The notes under the pieces: model-generated | Told to the model about the DNA's origin: nothing | Databases searched by the model: none | What the model saw: only the letters and a program-made list of their open reading frames with translations | Assembly: GCA_017414965.1 (NCBI GenBank) | Contig: JAFQJL010000009.1 | Coordinates: 52,109 to 116,108 of the forward strand | Length of the DNA stretch: 64,000 nucleotides | DNA from: Clostridia bacterium | Lineage (GTDB): Bacteria; Bacillota; Clostridia; Oscillospirales; Acutalibacteraceae | Reading direction: 5' to 3' | In this document: positions 23,717-34,760 of the stretch, one piece after another | Layout: the number at the start of each line of letters is the position of its first letter | How positions within the stretch are numbered: position 1 is the stretch's first letter | Translations under genes and position numbers: made by a program

Positions 23717-25403
23717 AGATGGTAAGCGTAGCGGAAATATCCGCAAACTCCTCCGGCGTGATCTTCATCACCCGTCGGTCGTAACTGAGCAAACCGTTGG
23801 TTTCGTCCTCCACGTCGGACACCTGCGTATACACCGCCGCACACAACCCCTCGGCGATCATCGGGCGGATCTTATCCGTATACAGCGCCTGCAAGGCTGC
23901 CACAAACGCCTCGCGGCTCTCGAATTTTCCGTAGCCATAGGTCTGTTCGCTATTGAACACGTGCCCTTCCGGCTTCCACGAGTAACCGCCAAACTCCGAC
24001 AACACAAACGGCTTCTCGGACGGCGTGACCTTCAGCTTGCTGAAATAGATGTGGCGGCTTTCCACATCCGTTTCTCCGCCGAGAAACCAACCGGAAGTGC
24101 TGTCGATAAAGCGGCTGTCGTCCAACTCGCGCAAGAGCCGGTACATCGCGCTGCTGTCAAACTGTCCCCAGCCCTCGTTGAAAATGGTCCAGTAGCAGAT
24201 AGAGGGATGGTTATACAGTTGGCGCACCGTGCGCTCCATTCCCACGACAAACGCCGCACGCGTTGCCGCGTCCGGATGCAGCCGGCAGTCATCCTTGCGG
24301 ATAAGTCCGATCGTTGGCAGGACGGTATCCCGCAGATACGCGTAATCGCCGTTGTTAACCATATCCTGAAACACGACCATACCCAGTCGATCGCATTCGT
24401 AATAGAACAGCTCCGGCTCCACCTTGATGTGCTTGCGGAGCATATTAAAGCCCAGCGATTTCATCGCCAGAATATCCGCCGAATACTGCTCCGGCGTAGC
24501 GGGCGTGAGCAGACCGTCGCTCCAGTAGCCCTGATCCAGTAGACCGTGGAAGAAGTACGGCTCGCCGTTTAAGCACAGCCGCGCTTTTCCCTCTACTGTG
24601 CGAATTTCCAGCGTGCGAAGCGCCAAATACGAACGCACCGTATCCGCACCGGCGGTCACGGTAATTGGATACAAAGACGGATCCTCCGGCGACCACAGCC
24701 GCGGTTTAGGGATGTCCACCCGCGCGCGCCCGTTTTGCAGATCGGCGGCCACCGATCCCTCCGGCAACCGCACCACCACGCGACCGGTATCCACGCCGTC
24801 GGCGATCACGGTCGCGCCGTGCAGATCCGGACGGATCTGCAAGCCGCGGATGTACGTCTCCGGCACGCTTTCCAGCCACACCGTCTGCCAGATTCCCGAA
24901 ATCGGCGTGTACCACATACCGCCGCGCTTGGGCGTCTGCTTGCCGTACGGCAGCACGCCGGTGCTTACACGATCCTCCACACGCACGCACAGCGTGTTGG
25001 TCGCCTGCAGCTGCGCGGTAATATCCAGTGAAAACGCATCGTAGCCGCCGATATGTTCGCCCATCGGCACACCGTTGACAAACACCGCCGCGATCTGATC
25101 CACCGCGCCGAAGTGCAAGAGCACGCGCCCCTGCACAAAATCCGACGGCAGCGTAAAGGTGCGGCGGTACCACCGCACACGATCCTCCGAAAACACCTCG
25201 TCGATGCCGGACAGCATCGACTCCGGCGGAAACGGCACACGAATGGTGCGGTCGTACGCCGTCGGCTCGACGCCGCCGGTCACCGCAAATTCCCATTCGC
25301 CGTTCAAATTATAAAACGAATCCCGCATCAACTGCGGCCGCGGATACACGTCCCACGGCACACCGGTGAGGTGTTCTCCCTCGCGGGTGTACAGTTTATT
25401 CAT
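23715..25403 (-). CDS. Glycoside hydrolase family 2 enzyme
   Basis: A 562-residue cytosolic glycosidase (no signal peptide) of the GH2 beta-galactosidase/beta-glucuronidase/beta-mannosidase type. A jelly-roll sugar-binding domain (about 1-165, with VRWYRRTF), an immunoglobulin-like domain (about 165-255) and a TIM barrel (about 260-562) are seen. The acid/base Glu is in FNEGWGQ and the nucleophile is probably Glu in LSEFGG. Shorter than LacZ and closer in size to beta-glucuronidases. ATG at 25403 follows AAGGAG; the gene overlaps the preceding transporter gene by eight bases, so they are co-translated. The pair likely imports and splits an oligosaccharide; which sugar is not evident. Confidence 0.9.
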   Translation of the reverse strand: MNKLYTREGEHLTGVPWDVYPRPQLMRDSFYNLNGEWEFAVTGGVEPTAYDRTIRVPFPPESMLSGIDEVFSEDRVRWYRRTFTLPSDFVQGRVLLHFGAVDQIAAVFVNGVPMGEHIGGYDAFSLDITAQLQATNTLCVRVEDRVSTGVLPYGKQTPKRGGMWYTPISGIWQTVWLESVPETYIRGLQIRPDLHGATVIADGVDTGRVVVRLPEGSVAADLQNGRARVDIPKPRLWSPEDPSLYPITVTAGADTVRSYLALRTLEIRTVEGKARLCLNGEPYFFHGLLDQGYWSDGLLTPATPEQYSADILAMKSLGFNMLRKHIKVEPELFYYECDRLGMVVFQDMVNNGDYAYLRDTVLPTIGLIRKDDCRLHPDAATRAAFVVGMERTVRQLYNHPSICYWTIFNEGWGQFDSSAMYRLLRELDDSRFIDSTSGWFLGGETDVESRHIYFSKLKVTPSEKPFVLSEFGGYSWKPEGHVFNSEQTYGYGKFESREAFVAALQALYTDKIRPMIAEGLCAAVYTQVSDVEDETNGLLSYDRRVMKITPEEFADISATLTI

Positions 25404-26700
25404 GGCTTTTCTCCTTTTTGAACGCGGCAAAGGTAATTGCCAGCACCACTGCCAACGCGATCTCCGCCACAAGCGCCGCCAAAAAGATATTTTCGTTGGG
25501 GATAAACGACGTCGTGCCGTCGTTATTGACAACGGTTTCGGCATTCGCCAACACCGCCGCACCGATCATCGGACCGATCATACCCGGAATCAGCACCTGT
25601 CCGAAAATACGGAGACCTTGGAACATACCGGCCTTGCCTTTCGGCGTGCAATCGCGGATCATGGCGCCGAACACCGCGCTGCCGCACAGGTAGCCGCACA
25701 TCATCAGCAACGAGCCGACAAACACCAGCAGGGTGTTTTTGAACAAGAACAACACCACGTAGCCGGCGGCCAACATCAACAGAGCCGGCACCACCGCACC
25801 GCGATAACCGACACGGTCGTACACGCGACCGTAAAGAGCGGTCGCGACCGACGCCAGCAAGATCGCCGGCGCCATTACCAAGACGTAATCCGCCATGCCG
25901 AGCGATACCTCGTAGTATAAGATCAGATACGGCATAAAGATCTGAATGGAGATGCCGAAAACCGCAAAGGCCAGCAGCGTCACGTACAGCATCGCATTTC
26001 CGCGAATAACAGACGGACGGAAGCCGTAGAAAATATTCTGAAAATACCGTTGATTTTCGGGGTTTTTCACCGGCGTTTCGCGAATCAGCCACAGTCCCAG
26101 CAGACCGGCAATCAGCACCCCGCCGCCAATGATGAGGAAAATCCACGTCCAGCTTTCTGCCTTATCCAGATCAAAGGCCATAAACCCGCCAAATACCACC
26201 AAAATCGCGACCAGCGGCATCATCGAATTGATGCCTTCCGCCGCACCGCGACCGGTCTCGTCGGTCGAATCGGTCAACCACGCGTTGAAGCAGGCATCGT
26301 TGGCAGCCGAGCCGAAAAAGGTCATCAGGCAGTCCAATGCGATCACCAGCGACACACCGGCGGCAGCCGCCGCGGTCACGCTCGGAAACCAAATTCCCAA
26401 AATATCCACCCGAATCAACGCAAAGCAGGCGATGGAGATACCCCATACTATGTAACCGCCGCAAATGAACAACTTGCGCTTGCCGAGCTTATCCGACAGC
26501 GCGCCGATCAATACGGTGGTCACCGTCGCCGCCACCGACGACGCGGCGACCATTGTCGAGATCGCGGATGCGCTGGCGTCGAACATTTTGTAGATAAATA
26601 CGTTCAAATACATATTCTCTACCACCCACGCCACCTGTCCGATCAGGCTGAAAAGCACCAGCGCCGACCAAAACCGACGCGGATATTTCGGTTGCGTCAT
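25396..26700 (-). CDS. MFS sugar transporter, GPH-like
   Basis: A 434-residue permease with twelve predicted transmembrane segments and the loop motif GALSDKLGKRK between helices 2 and 3, as in MFS carriers; the layout resembles glycoside-pentoside-hexuronide cation symporters. It probably brings in the substrate of the GH2 enzyme encoded just downstream with an eight-base overlap. ATG at 26700 is chosen over ATG at 26706 because GAGG lies seven bases before it. No promoter is visible in the 36 bases separating it from ligA, so transcription may come through ligA. Confidence 0.85.
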   Translation of the reverse strand: MTQPKYPRRFWSALVLFSLIGQVAWVVENMYLNVFIYKMFDASASAISTMVAASSVAATVTTVLIGALSDKLGKRKLFICGGYIVWGISIACFALIRVDILGIWFPSVTAAAAAGVSLVIALDCLMTFFGSAANDACFNAWLTDSTDETGRGAAEGINSMMPLVAILVVFGGFMAFDLDKAESWTWIFLIIGGGVLIAGLLGLWLIRETPVKNPENQRYFQNIFYGFRPSVIRGNAMLYVTLLAFAVFGISIQIFMPYLILYYEVSLGMADYVLVMAPAILLASVATALYGRVYDRVGYRGAVVPALLMLAAGYVVLFLFKNTLLVFVGSLLMMCGYLCGSAVFGAMIRDCTPKGKAGMFQGLRIFGQVLIPGMIGPMIGAAVLANAETVVNNDGTTSFIPNENIFLAALVAEIALAVVLAITFAAFKKEKSHE

Positions 26701-26736
26701 ATCCATTCCTCTTTTCGTCTGTAAAGTCATACCACT

Positions 26737-28860
<2,124 letters not shown>

Positions 28861-28881
28861 TTAAAAATTTAAAAAAAGTGG

Positions 28882-28910
28882 TTGACATTCGTGTTTGGTT
28901 GTGGTATCAT
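28882..28910 (+). promoter_or_regulatory. Promoter for rplM-rpsI
   Basis: TTGACA (28882-28887) and TATCAT (28905-28910), 17-base spacer. Confidence 0.82.
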
Positions 28911-28929
28911 CACACTTGCGTCAAAACAA

Positions 28930-28944
28930 GGGGCGTTACGCCCC
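28930..28944 (+). ncRNA. Leader hairpin before rplM, possible L13 autoregulatory leader
   Basis: GGGGCG-TTA-CGCCCC forms a compact stem in the short leader, followed by the ribosome site at 28957. L13 leaders are known in Firmicutes; whether this stem is one was not tested, and it lacks a T run. Confidence 0.4.
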
Positions 28945-28972
28945 ATATTAAAAAACAGGAGGAATCGTTTCA

Positions 28973-29401
28973 ATGTCTACGTTTATGCAGAAACCGGCTG
29001 AAGTCAGCCGCAACTGGTACGTCATTGATGCCGCCGGCAAGCCGCTGGGTCGCGTTGCGACCGTGGCCGCTACCCTGCTCCGCGGCAAAAACAAGCCGAC
29101 CTTTACTCCCCACGTTGATTGCGGTGACCACGTCATCATCATCAACTGCGAGAAGGCCGTGCTCACCGGCAACAAGCTGGAGAACAAGTATCATCACCAT
29201 CACACCGGCTTCATCGGCGGTCTGAAATCCGTTCAGTACAAGACCCTGATGGCCAAGAACCCGACCAAGGCGATGGATCTTGCCGTCAACGGCATGCTCC
29301 CGCACAACACCATCGGCCGCGCGGCCGCTACCCGTCTTCGCACCTATGCCGGTGCTGAGCACGCTCATGCCGCGCAGAAGCCGGAAGTCTATGAACTGTA
29401 A
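28973..29401 (+). CDS. rplM: 50S ribosomal protein L13
   Basis: A 142-residue L13 protein of the large ribosomal subunit. Recognised by [13 protein letters not shown], the [12 protein letters not shown] strand, [12 protein letters not shown] and [14 protein letters not shown] at 28973 follows AGGAGGA. Directly followed, 14 bases later, by rpsI, the standard L13-S9 pair. Confidence 0.98.
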   Translation: MSTFMQKPAEVSRNWYVIDAAGKPLGRVATVAATLLRGKNKPTFTPHVDCGDHVIIINCEKAVLTGNKLENKYHHHHTGFIGGLKSVQYKTLMAKNPTKAMDLAVNGMLPHNTIGRAAATRLRTYAGAEHAHAAQKPEVYEL

Positions 29402-29415
29402 GGAGGGAATTGATC

Positions 29416-29820
29416 ATGGAATACAATAAGAGACCGTATTTCTACGGCACCGGTCGCCGCAAGAGCTCTGTGGCCCGCGTTCGCCTGTATGCCGGTAACG
29501 GCAGCATCAAGATCAATGACCGTGACATCGACGAGTACTTTGGTCTGGATACCCTGAAGCTCATCGTGCGTCAGCCGCTGAACCTCACCGGTCTGACCGA
29601 GAAGTTCGATATCGAGTGCCGCGTCACCGGCGGCGGCGTGTCCGGCCAGGCCGGCGCCATCCGTCACGGTGTGGCCCGTGCTCTGCTGCAGTACAACGAC
29701 GGCGCGCTCCGTTCGGAACTGAAGAAGGCCGGCTTCCTGACGCGTGACCCGAGAATGAAGGAACGTAAGAAGTACGGCTTGAAGGCCGCTCGTCGCGCTC
29801 CGCAGTTCTCCAAGCGCTGA
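29416..29820 (+). CDS. rpsI: 30S ribosomal protein S9
   Basis: A 134-residue S9 protein of the small subunit. [14 protein letters not shown] near the N-terminus, [19 protein letters not shown] in the middle and the invariant Lys/Arg tail (RRAPQFSKR), which reaches toward P-site tRNA. ATG at 29416 follows AGGAGGG; an in-frame TTG six bases earlier is inside the spacer. Ends at a strong terminator. Confidence 0.98.
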   Translation: MEYNKRPYFYGTGRRKSSVARVRLYAGNGSIKINDRDIDEYFGLDTLKLIVRQPLNLTGLTEKFDIECRVTGGGVSGQAGAIRHGVARALLQYNDGALRSELKKAGFLTRDPRMKERKKYGLKAARRAPQFSKR

Positions 29821-29840
29821 TTATTCGGTTATCAAACAAC

Positions 29841-29877
29841 AAACCCCCGAAACCTCGTGGTTTCGGGGGTTTTTGTT
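29841..29877. terminator. Terminator of rplM-rpsI
   Basis: Stem AACCCCCGAAACC/GGTTTCGGGGGTT with TCGT loop and TTTTTG; shared with the convergent methyltransferase gene. Confidence 0.93.
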
Positions 29878-30549
29878 TTACCAAATATGTGGGATCAAGC
29901 GGTATTTTACCTTTTCCTTATATGCGCGGTAGCCGTCCAGTTCTTCGGTGAGCAGGCGCTCCTCGCCGCGAATGCGCACCGCAATCAGCACGGGATACGC
30001 CAGAAACACCAAAAACGCATACAGCGAGCCCAAAATCAACGGCATACTCAAAAACAACAGCAGCGTTGCCGTGTACATCGGATGACGGACAATGCCGTAC
30101 AGGCCGGTGTCGACCACCGTTTGTCCCTCGCTCACTTGAATGGTGCGCGACAGATACGAGTTCTCACGCAGTACCTCGGCGTATAACACATAGCCCAGCA
30201 AAAACACCACCGCGCCACCGATGGATACGCCGATCGGCAATCGGTACCAGTCAAAGCGGAAGTTGAGCCCCGCCAATACAAAGCCGACCACAAACATCAG
30301 TCCACTCAGTTTAATGACCGCGCTTTGATCCGATTGCTTTTCCTTGGCGTCCAACCGCCGCCGGAGGAGGCTCGGATCCTTGACCATCATCACGATACCG
30401 GCAACAAACATCGGCACAAACAGCACGCCCATCAGCAGCCAACCGCCGACAAAAGATAAGCTCCCCGCCGGCAAAAAGATGAGCACACCCACCAGCACCA
30501 CGCCGAGCAAAAATTTCGCTATCGCGCTGATAAACAGTTTTGCAGACAT
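29878..30549 (-). CDS. Isoprenylcysteine carboxyl methyltransferase (ICMT/PEMT)-family membrane protein
   Basis: A 223-residue membrane protein with about five to six transmembrane helices. The C-terminal segment GLYGIVRHPMYTA, then RIRGEERLL and a closing KYRLIPHIW match the S-adenosylmethionine-binding region of the ICMT/phospholipid methyltransferase fold. Bacterial members methylate unknown lipids or small molecules; bacteria have no prenylated CaaX proteins in general, so the substrate is open. ATG at 30549 follows AAGAGGAG. It lies 12 bases behind the CDF transporter gene and is probably co-transcribed. Confidence 0.85.
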   Translation of the reverse strand: MSAKLFISAIAKFLLGVVLVGVLIFLPAGSLSFVGGWLLMGVLFVPMFVAGIVMMVKDPSLLRRRLDAKEKQSDQSAVIKLSGLMFVVGFVLAGLNFRFDWYRLPIGVSIGGAVVFLLGYVLYAEVLRENSYLSRTIQVSEGQTVVDTGLYGIVRHPMYTATLLLFLSMPLILGSLYAFLVFLAYPVLIAVRIRGEERLLTEELDGYRAYKEKVKYRLIPHIW

Positions 30550-30561
30550 AGGCTTCTCCTC

Positions 30562-31734
30562 TTACTCTTTCACCATCGACCGATCGATGTGGATAACCGC
30601 AAAGACGTCCTCGCCGAGCGTTTCGGTCAAACGGTGACCGATCTCCTCTTTGATCTCGGTTTCGGTGAGGCGATACTCGTACGGCACCACCAGATCAAAG
30701 ATCAGATTGGTGTGCGTGGGACCCACCACCACACGGAAATCGTGCATCGTCACGATGGGATCAAACGCGTGTACCACCTCGACCGTCTGCAGCTTCAGCC
30801 GATCGACCAGCGGATCGTCGGTTACCACCGGATCCATATGCACCGTCACCCGACAGCCAAGCTCCGCTTCCAGCATACGCTCCAAGTTGTCGATCATATC
30901 GTGCAGCGCCAGAATATCGCCGTTGGCCGGCACTTCGGCGTGCAACGAGATGATCTGCTGACCGGGGCCGTAATCGTGCACCAGCAGATCGTGTACGCCG
31001 ACAATGCGTTTGTCAAATTCCAGCACCAGCCGTTCCACACAGTTGACGTACTCGCACGCCACCGGTCGACCGAGCAACAGATCGAGCGTTTCTTTGGCGG
31101 AGGAAAGCCCTGCGTAGCCGACAAACAAGCCGACCGCCACACCGCACCAGCCGTCAATCTGCCACGAGGTGAAATGACTGACGAGCATACTGATCAGCAC
31201 CACCGCCGTGGCCACGCAGTCGCCCAGGCTATCCTTGGCGGTCGCGCGGACGGCCGCGGAATCGATCTGTTTGCCGATGCGGAAATTGTACAGCGCCATG
31301 TAGCATTTGACCGCAATAGATGCAAGCAAAATACAGCCGGTCTGCACCGACAGCACGGTGTCCATCGGATCCAAAATCTTGCCAACCGAGTCCTTGATGA
31401 GTTCAAACGCCATCAGCAAGATCACACCCGAAACCGCCAACCCTGCCACGTATTCCATGCGCCCGTGACCGTACGGGTGATCGGCATCCGGCTTTTTGCC
31501 GGCCAGCTTAAAGCCCACCAGCGTGACCGCCGACGAGCCGGCATCCGACAAATTGTTAAATGCATCCGCCGTCACCGCGATCGAGCGGCTGATCCAGCCG
31601 GCAAACAGCTTGATCGCAAACAACAGCACGTTGAGTACAATGCCCACGATTCCGCACAGCGTACCGTACGCACCGCGGCGTTCGTCGGCGGAAAGATCGT
31701 CTTTTATAAACCATTTGGCAAGCAACTTTATCAT
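30562..31734 (-). CDS. Cation diffusion facilitator transporter
   Basis: A 390-residue divalent-metal/proton antiporter (CDF family). Six transmembrane helices with the metal site motif DAFNNLSDAGSS (first acid about residue 57) and HPYGHGRMEY; a second DxxxD occurs as DSLGD near 175. The first site has Asp in place of the His typical of zinc exporters, which in characterised relatives favours manganese or broader selectivity (MntE-like); this is inference. The long C-terminal cytosolic part (about 215-390) seems to contain two ferredoxin-like domains. ATG at 31734 follows AAAGGAG. Confidence 0.9.
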   Translation of the reverse strand: MIKLLAKWFIKDDLSADERRGAYGTLCGIVGIVLNVLLFAIKLFAGWISRSIAVTADAFNNLSDAGSSAVTLVGFKLAGKKPDADHPYGHGRMEYVAGLAVSGVILLMAFELIKDSVGKILDPMDTVLSVQTGCILLASIAVKCYMALYNFRIGKQIDSAAVRATAKDSLGDCVATAVVLISMLVSHFTSWQIDGWCGVAVGLFVGYAGLSSAKETLDLLLGRPVACEYVNCVERLVLEFDKRIVGVHDLLVHDYGPGQQIISLHAEVPANGDILALHDMIDNLERMLEAELGCRVTVHMDPVVTDDPLVDRLKLQTVEVVHAFDPIVTMHDFRVVVGPTHTNLIFDLVVPYEYRLTETEIKEEIGHRLTETLGEDVFAVIHIDRSMVKE

Positions 31735-31754
31735 ATAATCGCTCCTTTCTTTCC

Positions 31755-31783
31755 ATTATAATCGCCCCGCCGAAACTCGTCAA
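31755..31783 (-). promoter_or_regulatory. Promoter for the CDF-methyltransferase operon
   Basis: Minus strand TTGACG (31778-31783) and TATAAT (31755-31760), 17-base spacer. Confidence 0.75.
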
Positions 31784-31836
31784 CAAAAAAAGTGGCAAAA
31801 AGGCGAGAAAAAAGACTAAAAAACCAAAAAAAGCGG

Positions 31837-31865
31837 TTTACATATTTTTTGTTTCGTGGTATACT
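31837..31865 (+). promoter_or_regulatory. Promoter for the PRPP synthetase gene
   Basis: TTTACA (31837-31842) and TATACT (31860-31865), 17-base spacer. A short GGTCGG/CCGACC hairpin follows in the leader near 31880-31898. Confidence 0.72.
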
Positions 31866-31916
31866 GTTAGCATAAATATGGTCGGTGTTCGCCGACCGGA
31901 AACAGGAGTGTTGAAG

Positions 31917-33077
31917 ATGTCGGAGAAAATTACCGCCAGTACTATTTTTTCGCAGATCACGCAGGTGGCCCCGCTGAAACTGATCGTGATGCACGGTGCC
32001 GAGGAATTCGGCGCAAAGCTCGACCATTATCTGGTCAAGTGGGCGCAGAGCGCCGGCGTGGAGGTGGATTCCTTTATTCTGGACCACAAGTGCCCGCGTT
32101 TTTCGTCGGGTGACGGCAAGGCTGTTTTGAACGACAGCGTGCGCGGCAAAGACCTGTTTATTCTGGTGGACGTCGGCAACTACAACTGCACCTATAAAAT
32201 GTTCGGCAAAGAGAATATGATGTCACCGGACGATCATTATCAGGATCTCAAGCGCGTCATTCAGGCGGCGGCCGGTAAGGCACACCGCATCAACGTAATT
32301 ATGCCGATTCTGTACGGCGGTCGCCAGCATCGCCGCAACTACCGCGAATCGCTCGACTGCGCTTGGATGCTGCAGGAACTGCAGACGATGGGCGTGGAAA
32401 ACATCATCACGTTTGACGCGCACGATCCGCGCGTAATGAACGCGGTGCCGCTGCTGGGTCTGGACAACTTTATGCCGCAGTATCAGGTGATGAAGAAAAT
32501 GTTCCGCAGCGTGCCGGATATCAAGCCGGATGCCGAGCATATGATGATCGTGTCGCCGGACGAAGGTGGTATGGCGCGTAACGTCTACTACGCCTCGGTG
32601 ATGGGTCTGGATCTGGGTATGTTCTACAAGCGCCGTGACTTCTCTCGCGTGGTCAACGGTCGCAACCCCATCGTTGCGCACGAGTATCTCGGTCGCGACG
32701 TGGCCGGTATGGACGTGTTCATTGCCGACGACATTATCTCCTCGGGCGAATCTATGCTGGATATCGCGTACGAGCTGAAGGGCCGCAACGCCAACCGCAT
32801 CTTCCTGTATGCGACCTATGCGTTGTACACCAACGGTCTGGCCACCTTCGACGAAGCCTATGAGAAGGGCTTGATCGACGGCGTGTTCGCCACCAACCTG
32901 ACCTATTCCACGCCGGAGCTTTTGTCCCGTCCGTGGTTCTATCAGGTGGATATGTCCAAGTATGCGTCCTATATCATCGCCACTCTTAACCACGATGTAC
33001 CGGTCAGCACCCTCTTGGATACCCACGAAAAGATCAGCACCTTGCTGGCAAATTACCGCGCTTCTTCCGCGGAGTAA
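31917..33077 (+). CDS. prs: Ribose-phosphate pyrophosphokinase, long clostridial form
   Basis: A 386-residue enzyme making PRPP from ribose 5-phosphate and ATP for nucleotide, His and Trp synthesis. The two phosphoribosyltransferase-like lobes are visible; YGGRQHRR (about residues 135-142) matches the catalytic flexible region and VFIADDIISSGESMLD (about 265-280) is the PRPP-binding loop. It is about 70 residues longer than the common 315-residue form, with extra N-terminal and mid-protein segments, as in the second class seen in clostridia. ATG at 31917 follows CAGGAGTG. Ends at its own terminator. Confidence 0.9.
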   Translation: MSEKITASTIFSQITQVAPLKLIVMHGAEEFGAKLDHYLVKWAQSAGVEVDSFILDHKCPRFSSGDGKAVLNDSVRGKDLFILVDVGNYNCTYKMFGKENMMSPDDHYQDLKRVIQAAAGKAHRINVIMPILYGGRQHRRNYRESLDCAWMLQELQTMGVENIITFDAHDPRVMNAVPLLGLDNFMPQYQVMKKMFRSVPDIKPDAEHMMIVSPDEGGMARNVYYASVMGLDLGMFYKRRDFSRVVNGRNPIVAHEYLGRDVAGMDVFIADDIISSGESMLDIAYELKGRNANRIFLYATYALYTNGLATFDEAYEKGLIDGVFATNLTYSTPELLSRPWFYQVDMSKYASYIIATLNHDVPVSTLLDTHEKISTLLANYRASSAE

Positions 33078-33087
33078 ACACTCGCTA

Positions 33088-33117
33088 CAAACCCCTCGGA
33101 CCGTGTCCGAGGGGTTT
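33088..33117 (+). terminator. Terminator after prs
   Basis: Stem AACCCCTCGGA/TCCGAGGGGTT with TTTT, 12 bases beyond the stop codon. Confidence 0.85.
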
Positions 33118-33145
33118 TCCCAACACAAGAAAGGAGGTGTCCGCC

Positions 33146-34483
33146 GTGTCGGTGGAACAAACGTTGCGCACGCTGGCAAATGACACGTATCCGTTTCATA
33201 TGCCCGGTCACAAACGAAATCCCGCCTTTGCCTTTTGCGAGCATCCGATCGCGCTGGACACCACCGAGGTGACCGGCAGCGACAATCTGCACGATGCGCA
33301 CGGCATCTTGGCAGACAGCATGGCGCTCGCCGCCCGCTTAGTCGGTGCGCGGCGCTCGTTTTTGCTGGTCGGCGGTGCGACCGCCGGTCTGCTGGCCGGT
33401 ATCTCCGCCTCGGTACGTCGCGGCGACACCGTATTGGTGGCGCGCAACTGTCACCGCGCTGTCGCTCACGCGTTGGCGCTAGCCGGCGTCCATCCTGTCT
33501 GGCTGCAGCCGGAGTGGAACGCCTCGCTCGGCGTGTACGGGGCGCGGTCGCCGGACACCGTCCGGCAAGCGCTCACCGCTCATCCGGAAGCGACGCTGAC
33601 CATCGTCACCTCCCCCACCTACGAGGGCGTGACCTCGGATATAACCGCAATCGCCGATACAGTCCACGCCACCGGCGGTCTGCTGTTGGTAGACGAGGCG
33701 CACGGCGCACACTTTGGGTATGCTAAGGATTTTCCGCCGTCGGCGGTCACGCTGGGCGCGGATATTGTGGTGCAAAGCCTACACAAAACCCTGCCGGCGC
33801 CCACTCAGACGGCACTGCTGCACGCCTGTTCCTCTCGCACCGATGCCGCGCGTTTGGCGCGTCAGTTGGCGGTGTTTCAGACCAGCAGTCCCTCTTATCT
33901 GCTGATGGCCGGTATAGACAACTGTCTGCGCCTGCTGGATCGGGAGGCAGACGCGCTGTTTGCCGCCTATTCCAAGCGGTTGACCGCGTTTCGCCGCCGC
34001 GTCGGTTCGTTGGTCCTGTCACCAAACGCCGACAGCGGCAAGCTGATCATTCCGTGTGAAAACGGAGCGACGCTCGCCGATCGTCTGCGCACCGAGTTCC
34101 GTCTGGAAACCGAAATGAGTGGCGCGCATCACGTGTTGGCAATGACCTCGATCGCCGACACCGACGAGGGATTTGATCGGTTGGCGACCGCCCTGACGGC
34201 GATCGCTCCCGCCCCCTCGACCGAGTCAATCCCCTGTCCGCCGGCACCGGAGATCGTTTGTACGCCGGCCGAAGCGGCGGACGCCGATCGGCAATGGATG
34301 CCGCTGACCGAAGCGGTTGGTCGGACCATCGCCGAGGAATGCTACGCCTATCCCCCGGGCATTCCGCTTGCCGTCCCCGGCGAGCGCGTGACCGATGCGT
34401 TGGTCGCACACGTCCAAGCGCTGCAAAATGCCGGCGTGGAGATCCTTGGCATCGCCGACGAAAAGATTGCGGTCATCGCTTGA
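33146..34483 (+). CDS. Orn/Lys/Arg decarboxylase-family PLP enzyme
   Basis: A 445-residue fold-type I PLP enzyme of the short Orn/Lys/Arg decarboxylase group (SpeA/YaaO type). Signature PFHMPGHKRN near the start, VDEAHGAHFG and the Schiff-base lysine in SLHKT (about residue 212) are present. These enzymes decarboxylate arginine, lysine or ornithine for polyamines; the short clostridial members often sit beside tmk/holB, which is not the case here. The likely start is GTG at 33146: AAGGAGG ends seven bases before it, whereas GTG at 33137 overlaps the ribosome site. The promoter of the SCIFF gene overlaps its stop codon. Confidence 0.85.
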   Translation: MSVEQTLRTLANDTYPFHMPGHKRNPAFAFCEHPIALDTTEVTGSDNLHDAHGILADSMALAARLVGARRSFLLVGGATAGLLAGISASVRRGDTVLVARNCHRAVAHALALAGVHPVWLQPEWNASLGVYGARSPDTVRQALTAHPEATLTIVTSPTYEGVTSDITAIADTVHATGGLLLVDEAHGAHFGYAKDFPPSAVTLGADIVVQSLHKTLPAPTQTALLHACSSRTDAARLARQLAVFQTSSPSYLLMAGIDNCLRLLDREADALFAAYSKRLTAFRRRVGSLVLSPNADSGKLIIPCENGATLADRLRTEFRLETEMSGAHHVLAMTSIADTDEGFDRLATALTAIAPAPSTESIPCPPAPEIVCTPAEAADADRQWMPLTEAVGRTIAEECYAYPPGIPLAVPGERVTDALVAHVQALQNAGVEILGIADEKIAVIA

Positions 34484-34508
34484 CAAGCATACGGAAAACT
34501 GGTAAAAT
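34480..34508 (+). promoter_or_regulatory. Promoter for the SCIFF operon
   Basis: TTGACA (34480-34485) and TAAAAT (34503-34508), 17-base spacer; overlaps the preceding stop codon. Confidence 0.78.
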
Positions 34509-34544
34509 AGAGAAAACAAACGCGAAAGCGAGGTGCCAAAACCC

Positions 34545-34691
34545 ATGAAACACATTCAGACCTTGGAGACCCGTGATCTCGCCCAGTCCGTGAAGAACGG
34601 CGGTTGCGGTGAGTGCCAGACTTCCTGCCAGTCCGCTTGCAAGACCTCTTGCGGTGTGGCCAACCAGGAATGCGAAAAGTGCTCGAAATAA
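34545..34691 (+). CDS. scfA: SCIFF ranthipeptide precursor, with an extra cysteine
   Basis: A 48-residue ribosomal peptide precursor. The leader is MKHIQTLETRDLAQSV; the core reads CGECQTSCQSACKTSC and then C43 and C46. SCIFF (six Cys in forty-five residues) peptides are the most widespread ranthipeptides of clostridia; the maturase ScfB forms thioether links from Cys to Thr or other residues. This copy has seven cysteines (21, 24, 28, 32, 36, 43, 46), one more than the name implies. ATG at 34545 follows GAGGTG. Its maturase starts 69 bases downstream past a hairpin. Function of mature SCIFF is unclear; links to quorum sensing or metabolism are proposed. Confidence 0.93.
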   Translation: MKHIQTLETRDLAQSVKNGGCGECQTSCQSACKTSCGVANQECEKCSK

Positions 34692-34705
34692 GATGCTATG
34701 AGATC

Positions 34706-34738
34706 TCGCCGCCGGGCCTGTGCCGGGCGGCGATTTTT
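34706..34738 (+). terminator. Attenuating terminator between precursor and maturase
   Basis: GC-rich stem TCGCCGCC/GGCGGCGA with TTTTT after it, placed between scfA and scfB. Partial read-through would give much more peptide than enzyme. Confidence 0.75.
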
Positions 34739-34760
34739 CTGTATAAGGAGAAGGAACTCT

